DNA of 64,000 nt from Cynocephalus volans (taxonomy: Eukaryota; Chordata; Mammalia; Dermoptera; Cynocephalidae). The notes beneath the pieces are model-generated. The model had not been told where the DNA came from. It saw only the letters and a program-made list of their open reading frames with translations, and did no database searches. The stretch covers positions 15,644,130 to 15,708,129 of the forward strand of contig NC_084475.1 in assembly GCF_027409185.1 (NCBI RefSeq). Reading direction: 5' to 3'. The position numbers were made by a program, and so were the translations under genes. Positions 1 through 8,309 of the stretch are shown here, in pieces. Positions within the stretch are counted from its first letter, which is position 1, and the number at the start of each line of letters is the position of its first letter.

Positions 1-539
1 TGCCCAGATCTCTCCCCAAGCTCCTGAGACCCATGGATGTCTCACTCCATCAAAATTAAAGACAAATCTCCCTCTCCCAAACCTCTCTCCTTCTCCTGTG
101 TTCCCATCCACCCATCCACCTGGATCCTCCCTGGGGCTCCTGACTCCCCTGTCCCATCAATCCTACATCCTCTCCCCTACTGCTAGCTGCCAGCCCAGCT
201 CCCCACTGCTCTCTTGGCCCCCAGCCCTGCCTATATCTACCCAACAGGCAGAGAGAGCACCCCAGAAAATCCCCTGGAGCATTTAAAATTACTGATTCCT
301 AGGCCCCAGCCACAGAGTTTGATTAGGTCTAGCTAGGCCCAGAAATGTGCATTTTAATAAGTCCCAGGGAGGGAGGGAGGGGCCGTGGACAGCATCCAGA
401 GAAACCTGTCTGAGTCCAAAGCCTGGTCAGCGGCCTCCAAGCCCCCCAGGATCTGAGCGCCACCTGCCTCCTCAGCCTCAACTCTCACCTCTTCACTCCT
501 CACTGCACACACCTACCTTCCAGAACTTGCCTTTTCCCC

Positions 540-895
540 AAAGGGCCATTCTCTCCCTCCTCTGGCCTTTGTCCGTGCAGTTCCCTGTGCCTGGGACACT
601 CGTGTCATTCTATCCCCTGACCTGACATCTCCTACTGTCCTTCAGTCTGCAATCTGGACATCTCTTCCTCAGGACTGGGTGAGGTGGCTCCTCTCTCTAC
701 CCCCCCGTGCCTGCGCTTACACCCATCCGAGCCCTAAAACACCTTGTAAACCAACCACCTGCCCCCTCACGTTGGAATGTTAGGTCTTTGAGCACAGGGA
801 GCAAGTCTGTCCTGTTCGCCCCCATGTTCCCAGTGCGGCCTGTGCCCAGAATATGTCAATGTCCAGTAAATGATTATTGAATGAATGACTGAATA
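540..895 (+). repeat. L2 LINE 3' end relic
   Basis: Diverged copy of an L2-type 3' region. It contains the familiar stretch around 'ctttgagcacagggagcaa' and ends near 'cagtaaatgattattgaatg', the usual L2 tail. It lies inside FDXR intron 2 and is old, as judged by divergence from the remembered consensus. Confidence 0.6.
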
Positions 896-919
896 TCCTA
901 GCATGGTGCGTAAGGGCAG

Positions 920-1090
920 GGCTCTGCTATTCGCTCAGATCCCAGCACCTTCCCTTCTCAGCAGTGGAAACTTGGACAACCTCGCTCAGCTAGTGCCTCA
1001 CCTGTGAAGCGAGAGTCATGACACCTGCTTCACAGGTTGTCGTGAGGATGCTATGAGATGTACTCAGTGCCTAACTCAAGCTAAATGCCA
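920..1090 (+). repeat. MIR SINE
   Basis: Core-SINE relic in sense orientation. It has 'ggaaacttggacaacctcgc', the 'cctcacctgtgaagcgagag' block and a 'tgaggatgctatgagatg' 3' part typical of MIR. Confidence 0.6.
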
Positions 1091-1603
1091 CTGCCCCAAA
1101 CGTGCCACACAGTCCTATCTTAAGAGCATAGCCAGTAGCCTGGAGCTCCCAGTGGGCAAGGATCAGCTCCTAACTGGCCTGTGTCCATTTCACAAGGAAA
1201 AGCGCATGCAAGTGTCTACCGGCCAAGTGCAGGCCAGAGCCTTTGCTCACATAGGGGGTGCCAACAACCCTGCCTTAAAGGTCTGCTCTCCCCCTCCCAA
1301 AATTTCAGGCTCAGCTAACACAATGGCCTTTACACAGAGCCCTCCAGGTCCTCCCCACCCCCCATAGCTCCCCAGTCTCCATCCCAGTGGCCAGGCTGTC
1401 CTCCCACGCAGCAGTTTGACTGTGACCTTGCTTTCCAGGATGACTCCCCACACTTGGGTAGCCCTCCCCAAAGCCTGTGGCCTTCAATGCAGCTCAAATG
1501 CATCTTCTCCAGGAAACAGTTTCTCATTGACCCCATCTGACTCAGCTCATTCATTGTAACTAGCTCTTTCACCTGTGTTACTTGGGAGGCATGCATGGGT
1601 CAC

Positions 1604-2054
1604 TGTAGTGGATTGAATTATGTCCCCCCAAAACTCACTGAAGCTTGAATTATGTCCCCCAAGTTTTATGTATTAGAAACTTAGCCACGGGGGGGAGCTG
1701 CAAAAAAAAAGAAACTTGGTCCCCACTTTGACTGTTAAGAGGGTGGGAAATCCTATTATGGTAATTGAAAGGTGGAGCCTTGAAGAAGTGATTGGATTGT
1801 AGGACCATGCAGTAGTGAATGGATTAAAAATGGTGGTCAGAGGCGTGGTTCTGAGGGCTTTAAAAGAAGAGGAGAGTCTGTCTCTCCCTTTGCTTCCACC
1901 ATCTTGCAATGTGAGACCACTGGGTCACTGTCGCCACTACCAGATAAACTTTGGACTTCCTAGTCTCTGAGACTGGGAAGCAATAAGTTTCATTTTCTTT
2001 ATAAATCACCAGTTCCATGTACTTTGTTGTAAGCAACAAAAACAGACTAATACA
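1604..2054 (+). mobile_element. Solo LTR, ERVL-MaLR type (fossil)
   Basis: About 450 bp beginning TG and ending CA, with 'ggattgaattatgtcccc' near the start and 'aacagactaataca' at the end, as in MST/MLT-type MaLR LTRs. The five-base flanks (gtcac and gtaac) resemble a diverged target duplication. No internal retroviral region is present. A small A-rich insert near 1690-1712 may be a truncated SINE tail. It is old, from the early placental period by family. Confidence 0.6.
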
Positions 2055-2070
2055 GTAACTTTTTGGCAGA

Positions 2071-2159
2071 GTAACCAACTCATCCTGGTGTCCCTGAGAC
2101 TCTCCCAGTTTTAGCATTGAAACCCTGTGTCCCAGGCAAACCAGGACAATTGGTCACCC
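2071..2159. mobile_element. Short non-autonomous DNA transposon (hAT-like MITE)
   Basis: The two ends are imperfect inverted repeats: 'gtaaccaactcatcctgg' on the left and 'ccaggacaattggtcacc' on the right. The middle carries the 'gttttagcattgaaaccctg' block seen in old mammalian MER-type hAT elements. There is no coding capacity. I cannot fix the exact family name. Confidence 0.5.
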
Positions 2160-2879
2160 TACCTTTCAAGTATCTGCATGTGTGTATAACTAATATATCC
2201 CTGCTTTCTCCTGTCCCTCCATGGGCACTCCAAGAGCCTCCAAAGCTAGGCCACTGTCCATGTCTCAGTCAACATGGGTCTCCCCTCCCCACTCTGTCCC
2301 AAGGTCTGACATGGAGTCTCAAATATAGCTGGCAGCCTTGGGGCCCTGCCTGCCAAGGCCAATACGGAAAGCCTTGAAACCCTGGCCTTGACAGGGGAAG
2401 GCGGGAGGAAAGCAGGCCAAAGAACAGGACAGCATGGGGAGGGCTAGAGCTTTGGGTGAGGAGAGCATATGAGGTGGATAAAGTTATAGAAGGCTAAAAG
2501 AGGGTAGCCTAAAGATGCAGGATGTTGGGGACAGATGAGGACAGAGAAGGAAGAGAAAATGAGAGGAAGACAAAGTCATCTGTAGGTCTGCATAAGCTCC
2601 CTGGAGTACCTGGCCAAGGATGCATAGCTGACCATCTGCCATTGACCACTGACCACCACCCAAGAAGCAAAAACTTCTCACAGCTGAGGGACTAGAGTGG
2701 GGAATCCCTAGATGTAGGTGAGGAAGCAGGTCTGAAGTATCCGGCCCAGATGGGCTGGAAGCCCATTCCCCATCAGGCATGCAGGAGTGGTCTTAAAACC
2801 CAGCGGGGGTGGGGCCTTGCCCTTATGGTTGGAGCAGCAGGTGAATGATGGGAGAGGGAGCCAGGAGGGAGTGGCTTAC

Positions 2880-3834
2880 CTTTAGCAGGTGTTGGGCCGT
2901 GTAGAAGCCAGCTGGGCCACTGCCCACCACACAGATCTGGAGGGTCTTCTCCTGTGTGGAGAATTGCTGACGGAAGCCTGGGGCCACACAGAGGAGGGGG
3001 AGGAAGGTCAAATCACTCCCTCCCCAATTCCAAACCAACTTCAGTGTCCAACAGAAGATGAAACTTCCCAAGCTTTCTCTCACCTGCACCCTCCAGCTCT
3101 CGTTCCTCAAAGCTTTGGCATTTGCAGAGTCTCTTACTTTACCTGAATCTGCAAAGGCTGCGTCTTCATCCAGAGACCCACACCTCACCCATGAACCTGC
3201 TATGCCACTGACGACAGCCTACCCAACAACCCCCATGGCGCCTGAAGCTGCCCTGCACAGCACTTCATTTTTCTTACGGGATTGCCTAGCCCATCCGCGA
3301 GAATACCACGTCCTTCCAAAGGACTCCGGATCATCCCAATCTCGCCCTTGCGGATCTCCCCATAATGCCCCATCTTACCTCTTCTAACTCCCCTCTCCAC
3401 AGAACTCCACATTGCCCATATAGACCCTGACTCGTTCCTGTAGACCCCTGTTTCGCCTCCGACTTCCCTCTCCACCACAGACATCCATGTAACCCCCGTT
3501 CACCCTGTCTCACACCTGTGGATCCCATGGTCTCTCCTTCTCACCTTTGCTGGCCTCCGTTTCACCCTGGAGGCCTCACATATCACCTCATAGGCCCCCA
3601 TCTACCCCCGTACACCACCCCCATCCCGCCGGCATGAATAGACCCCTCCAGCCTCGCCCCTCTGCAGCCCTGCCCCAGCTCCGCTCCGACCCCTGCACTT
3701 AGCGCTCGTAGGCCTCCCGCGCTCCCATCCAGCCCCAGAGATGCCCTGCTCCTACTCGGGGTGCTCCCGGCGGGAGGCGGCCGGGTCCGAGGCCACGCCG
3801 ACCAGTGCCACCAGCGCCAGCAGCGCGGAGCCAT
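2880..3834 (-). CDS. FDXR: FDXR, NADPH:adrenodoxin (ferredoxin) reductase, 5' coding exons only (partial)
   Basis: Mitochondrial flavoprotein that moves electrons from NADPH to ferredoxins for steroidogenic P450s and iron-sulfur cluster assembly. Exon 1 coding is 3756-3834 (79 nt) and begins [14 protein letters not shown], a Trp- and Arg-rich mitochondrial presequence close to human FDXR. Exon 2 is 2880-2977 (98 nt). The codon for Ser27 is split A|GC across intron 1 (donor gtagga, acceptor cag). Exon 2 carries [19 protein letters not shown], whose GSGPAG at residues 45-50 is the FAD-binding glycine motif, and ends AAG before donor gtaagc. Only about 59 of roughly 490 residues are present. The later exons lie to the left of the window, and I saw no exon 3 in 1-2879. 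The reading frame is intact. FDXR is a known p53 target in human; I did not confirm a p53 site here. Confidence 0.95.
2978..3755 (-). other. FDXR: FDXR intron 1
   Basis: 778 bp phase-1 intron between presequence exon 1 and exon 2, with donor gtagga and acceptor ccag. It holds a pyrimidine-rich, weakly repetitive stretch (about 3390-3620) and an in-frame ATG at 3186-3188 that runs open into exon 2. Confidence 0.8.
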
Positions 3835-4110
3835 AGCCGGGAACAGCAACCAGAAAGCGGGTCTGAGCCGCGCGACTGTCCCGCGCACCCCGTTGGCCCG
3901 GCCCGGCCCCGCCCCTGCCCCGCCCCCGCCCCTCGCGGCCCCGCCCCCCGCTCTCTGGGGAAAGCGCGGCGTTGCAGCTCCATCGACCCCCGAAAGAATC
4001 CCGCCCCCAAAAGAGAGGCCCGCCCCTGGGTACACCCCTACCGCTGAAGCCCCGCCCCCTCCAAATACCGGAAGCCTAGGGTTAGAGGAGAGCGAATCCT
4101 CATCGCTGTT
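3640..4110 (-). promoter_or_regulatory. FDXR: CpG-island promoter of FDXR
   Basis: GC- and CpG-rich DNA around FDXR exon 1. A run of GC boxes (ccgccc type) lies at about 3897-3955, just upstream of the ATG at 3834. There is no TATA box, which is normal for a housekeeping mitochondrial gene. The exact start site cannot be placed from sequence. Confidence 0.8.
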
Positions 4111-4179
4111 TCAGTCCCTCCAGAAGGAGGAAGCCAATTAGAAAGGAGCTTATTTTTCTTAGCCGCACCCCTTTCTCGA

Positions 4180-4285
4180 GAGGCTCTCGTCGCTCGCTGA
4201 TGACGCAATACGCATCCTCCGTCCCAGCCAATCACTGGTCCGGTTTCAATGCACCTTCCTGCCCATTTCGTAATAACTAGAGTCC
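4180..4285. promoter_or_regulatory. Distal promoter motif cluster upstream of FDXR
   Basis: Within about 100 bp lie a CRE/ATF-like 'tgatgacgcaat', a CCAAT box in 'agccaatcac' and an ETS-like 'ccggaag', about 350-450 bp upstream of the FDXR start codon. The motifs are visible; their function is inferred. Confidence 0.4.
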
Positions 4286-4769
4286 GGAAGTCTGGAGAAA
4301 GGGAGCTCCTGCCCGGACTTTTACCGCCCTTTCTTTGACCCACCTCACCTCTTTTCCCACTATACAGATGAGGAAACGGGTGTGAGGGATTGGCTTGACT
4401 TAGGAACCGAGAATAGAACCCGATGTCCGACCCTTGTCCAGCAGTCCTGGGGCCGGGGGAGGCACTCGGTCCGGTTTCAGCATTTAAGAGGGCTCCAACA
4501 AAGTCAGTAATCAAGTAATATTTTAATGCAGCGTCTTAAAAGATAAAAATTAATACCAAAAATCCATGATGAAGAAAATATTTTTTAAAATAAGGGCAGA
4601 ATCTACCTGACCGATAAGTTTAATGCCTCTTTCTTTTCCCCACGGGCCCTCATTGCTTCCTTGGAGAAGCCTTCTCTGACCCATCCCCTCCCAAGCTCCA
4701 GGCCAAAGGCCTCTAGTCCCCACAGCACCAGACCCTACCCCATCATTACTTATTACACCTCTTGTCACT

Positions 4770-5005
4770 TTTTAATGATCTTTTTTATTGAAGTATAAAC
4801 AGACAAAAGTGCACAAATCATAAGTGCACAATGGATTATCACAAGGTGTAACCATGTAACCACCATCCAGATTGAGAAATAGAACATGGCCAGTATCCCA
4901 GTAGTTCCCTGTGCCCTACTAGTCACTTCCTCTCCCTCCTACTGGGAAGTAAACACTGTTCTGCTTTCTAATGTCATCGTGTTTTATGCCTGTCCGACTA
5001 AATTG
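4770..5005 (-). repeat. L1-like LINE fragment, antisense
   Basis: The stretch 'attgaagtataaacagac', the 'gtaaccaccatccagattga' block and 'aaatagaacatggccagtat' match the remembered pattern of old L1 3' regions read in reverse. It is short and diverged, so the family is uncertain. Confidence 0.4.
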
Positions 5006-5009
5006 GTAG

Positions 5010-5518
5010 CAAACTATGACTTGCAGGCCAAATGCTGCCTTCTGGCCTGTGTTGTATGGACCACAAGAATGGTTTTTACATTTTTTAATGGTAAAAAATA
5101 TATGTTACAGAATATTTTGTGTTTGTGACACGTGAAAATTACGTGAACTACAAATTTCAGTTTCTATAAAGTTATTTTTCTTTTTTTAAAAAAGATGACC
5201 GGTGAGGTGAGGGGATCTTAACCCTTGATTTGGTGTTGTCAGCACCACGCTCAGCCAGTGAGCTAGCCAGCCATCCCTATATGGGATCCAAACCCCTGGC
5301 CTTGGTGTTATCAGCACCACACTCTCCCGAGTGAGCCACAGGCCGGCCCTCTATAAAATTTTATTGGAATACAGCCATGTGCATTTCCTTCCATATTGTC
5401 TATGGCTGCTTTTGCGCTTTGATGACACAATTGAGTAGTTGTGACAAAGACCATATGGTCCACAAACCCCAAAATACTTACTACCTGGCCCCTTACAGAG
5501 TTTGACAACCCCTGCGCT
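5010..5518. mobile_element. hAT/Charlie-type non-autonomous DNA transposon (MER1-group-like), split by a SINE
   Basis: The left part has 'gcaaactatgacttgcaggc' and the right part has 'attttattggaatacagcc', 'ttgtctatggctgcttttgc' and 'gagtttgacaacccctgcgc'. These are hallmarks of a common old mammalian element. A tRNA-Ile-type SINE (5181-5349) was inserted into it later. No coding sequence. Confidence 0.6.
5181..5349 (-). mobile_element. CYN-type tRNA-Ile dimer SINE
   Basis: Reverse-oriented dimer with a poly(T) head, then 'aaagatgaccggtgaggtga', two tRNA-like units and 'gagccacaggccggcc'. Flanks 'tctataaag' and 'tctataaaa' form a near-identical target duplication. It sits inside the older hAT element. 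Confidence 0.85.
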
Positions 5519-5534
5519 AGGCTGTAAACTCCAT

Positions 5535-5925
5535 GGGGGAGGGGCCCAATCTCATTTGCTCTTATATACCCAGAGCTTCACACAGTGCCTGGCACATAAT
5601 GGGTGCTTATAAAGAGTGTGTCCTAATGATAAACTGGAAATTCAGGATCAGACACCCCAGAAAGCTCTAAAGGGCTCCCCATCCAGGGGAATTATGTCTG
5701 GTGGTTAAGAGCAGGGATTCTGGAGTCCAACACACTGGGTTTGAATCCCTTTTTCGCCACTTACTAGCTATATGACACTGAGAAATTTAATCTCTCCAAG
5801 GCTTTTTTTCACCATCTGTAACATGAGAAAAAAATAGTACCAATTTGTTGTAAAGATTAAAATTAGATGATGTAGGTAAAAACATATACCATAAGTGCTA
5901 AATAAATGTTTGCCATTATCATCAA
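5535..5925 (+). repeat. L2/MIR fragment followed by MIR SINE
   Basis: 5535-5630 carries a tail-like block with 'agtgcctggcacataatggg'. 5695-5925 is a clear sense MIR, with 'gtggttaagagcagggattc', 'cactgggtttgaatcc' and a tail resembling 'gctaaataaatgtttgccat'. Confidence 0.65.
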
Positions 5926-6065
5926 TATCAATATTATCACCTCCCATATACCTCTATCAATTAGACCTTAGGTCTCTGCAGAACCTAGAAGCACTTCATT
6001 CACACCTGCCACTTCTTCTCACCTCTCAAGCCCCAGGCATTCCCAGTCCATATCCTCAGTAACAG

Positions 6066-6097
6066 GGGGTGTAGCTCAGGGGAAGAGCATTTGACTG
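6066..6097 (+). pseudogene. Retro-inserted 5' half of tRNA-Cys(GCA)
   Basis: The insert reads as the first half of tRNA-Cys-GCA: D-arm 'tagctcagggg' and anticodon stem 'agagcatttgactg', stopping at the anticodon. Counting the shared g at 6065, I see two changes from the remembered human tRNA. A perfect 17 bp duplication (catatcctcagtaacag) flanks it at 6049-6065 and 6098-6114, so it entered by LINE-type retrotransposition. There is no T-arm, 3' end or poly(A), so it is not a functional tRNA gene. Confidence 0.85.
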
Positions 6098-6519
6098 CAT
6101 ATCCTCAGTAACAGAAAATGGAGCCTCAAAGTCATCAAGTGACTTGTTCCTGGGGTGCCCACGGTACAGCCAGCTCAGGTACCCAGCTGCTACCCATACC
6201 CGACTCAGACCCAGTCACTAACAGTGAGTCATTGCTTATGTATTTAGATGGATGTAATCATTAGCAAGGTCTATGCAACTGGGGCCTTTTCTGACACTGC
6301 ATTTTTCACATGGAGAATTAGCAGTTTGATTAATCACACTCCCAGACCTTAAGGCCATTTCTGAGCTGCTAATGCATTTCAAAAGAGTGGCAATAACATA
6401 TAGCAAAACTAGGCTAGGGAGGCTGCCAAGCCTGCCTTATTTCAAAAGGGCTGCTTGGATCCAAAACTGTGCTCTATCAATCAGCCTTACAGCAGGGAAC
6501 AGATGGCACACTCAAAGGG

Positions 6520-6535
6520 GTGATCACAGAGACTT
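6520..6535 (-). terminator. FADS6: Possible FADS6 poly(A) signal (ATTAAA)
   Basis: Read on the minus strand, about 1.8 kb past the FADS6 stop, there is ATTAAA followed within about 25 nt by GT-rich 'gagtgtgcc'. No better hexamer was found between 6540 and 8309. This would give a 3' UTR of about 1.8 kb. Position is approximate; inference only. Confidence 0.3.
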
Positions 6536-6957
6536 TAATGAAGGAACTTTGTACAGAGGTGTGAGCAGGGTAAAGGGAATGAAGACACTCCCCCAGGCTA
6601 GCAAATGCTCGAAGCCGCTACCACCCTTAGGCCCTGCAGGAGAACAAGCCATCTCAGAACTGTAGCTGTACTATAGGGCACCTGAAGGAGCCACGGTGGC
6701 CTTTGGTAGAGTGAGGCAGAGTGGAGAGAAGTTGGGGATGGAAGGAGGTCTGCTGCTGCTTAAGGCCACACCAGAGATGGGCTCTCCAACAGGACCGGTT
6801 CAGAGAATGCTTCTCCTGCCATCTGACTCCTCTGCCCATCCTGCAGGCTCCCACTGCTGGCATTTAGCCTCCCTAACATCAGGGTCAGCCCGCCCTTCAC
6901 CCCATCCAAGGACTTAACTGAAAAACAAGGCAATTATGCACTCAAAACATGACTTGC

Positions 6958-7163
6958 ATGTTCTCAACCAGGGACGATTTTATCCCCCAGGGAACATTTT
7001 GCAAGGTCTGGAGAAATTTTTGATTGTCACAGCTTGGGATCCCAGCATCTAATAGGTAGAAGCCAGGGATCTGTTGAACATCCCGCTATGCACTGGACAC
7101 AGCCCCCAATTGCAAAGAATTATCCAGATAAGGTTTCAGTAGTGCCGATGTGAGAAACACTGT
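6958..7163 (+). mobile_element. MER5A hAT-Charlie DNA transposon
   Basis: About 205 bp from 'ttctcaaccagggacgattt' through 'aagaattatccagataagg' to 'gatgtgagaaacactg', a recognisable MER5A-type sequence. Non-autonomous and old. It would lie in the FADS6 3' UTR if the transcript ends near 6520. Confidence 0.85.
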
Positions 7164-8309
7164 TTTAAACTAATTGCTCAGGCCTCCTTTCGTAGGTCAG
7201 GCTCCTTCTCTGTCCCTCCCTCAGCCTCCACCTGGCCACTTCCTTGCATCCCTTCAGTCCAGCCCCCGGGCCTCTCTCAACTGTGACCTCTGTGAGCTGA
7301 ATCTCAGTGGTGTCCCCCAACACCATGGCCTCTTCCTCTGCTGGCGTCAGTAGTCCCCTCATATTCCCACCTCACTCCCGGCCTGCAGACCATCCTTTCA
7401 CAGCCAAGCCCAGCCCTTAACTTCCAGCTCTCCCATCTTCACCCCACCCTCCCTCTTCTCCTCTCTAAGACGATCTGTCTTCCAAACCCTGTCAGATAAC
7501 CTCCTCTAGCCTCAACTACCTCCCTAATTCTTCTCTAACCCAGTGGCTAATTCTCCCAGGTTCACTGCTTGTAAATATCATGGAACAAAGCAGACCTTCT
7601 CTTGGAGCTAGTCAAGGTCATGCTCAAAGCTATTTATACCCTTTTCCCAACTCTGTGCCTGAGGGTCATTTCCCCCCACAGAACACACTCACTTTTAACT
7701 CGCTAATATGGTGGGCCTTGGAACCTGCTGAGCCAGTGTGTTGCACAGGCGTATTTGGCTAAGAACTAGGAAGGTCTGCCAAAGGTAAGCTCACCCTGTG
7801 GTCCCTGGGGAGAGGGTACCTTGGTGGGCAGAGCTGCAAAGAGTACAGGAAGAAGCAGAGGCCAACCAAGTGTGGTGCTCTCCTGGTACCAGGGAAGCCC
7901 TGGCCAAGGGTGCTGATCCTTCTCTCTCTGTGTCCCCTCTTGTCTCCCGAGTAGTCTCTACTCAGGATCCCTCTGTCACCCCCCTCCACATAGCCCCACC
8001 AAAGCTCAGATGGGGCAGGAGCAGAGACAGCTGTTTGGTCCTGAGATGATGCTGGCTGAGGTCCAGACTGGCCAGAATGCCCAGCCACCATGATTCCTTT
8101 CCCCCAGACACCCCTCAAAACCCAGAGAAGCCTAGGGAAGGTGACCCCGGGACCCCAGGCATGAGCTCCCCTGCCTCGCCACCTGCCCAATGCCTCCACA
8201 GCTCCATGTCCCCTGCCAGCCACTGGGCCACACCCACTGGGCCTGCTGCAGTAGGAGGGCCAGGCCGGGCCAGGCAGGGGGAGCAGCAGAGGCTGTACCA
8301 GCCTGGCCC
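7164..8309 (-). other. FADS6: Likely FADS6 3' UTR
   Basis: Gene-free interval just past the FADS6 stop codon at 8310-8312. It is pyrimidine-rich on the plus strand and has no recognised repeat. Assignment as UTR rests on position alone. Confidence 0.4.

Larger units (their letters stand above)
1..2879 (-). other. FDXR: FDXR intron 2 (partial)
   Basis: Non-coding interval downstream of FDXR exon 2 on the minus strand. It holds an L2 3' end, a MIR, an LTR relic and a small DNA transposon, listed separately. The remainder (about 1-540, 1100-1600 and 2160-2870) shows only pyrimidine-rich or unremarkable sequence. No coding exon is recognisable on either strand. Confidence 0.7.

Noticed and set aside
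6063-6135. Functional tRNA-Cys gene
   Set aside because: The D-arm and anticodon stem match, but the T-arm and acceptor 3' strand are missing and a target duplication follows directly.
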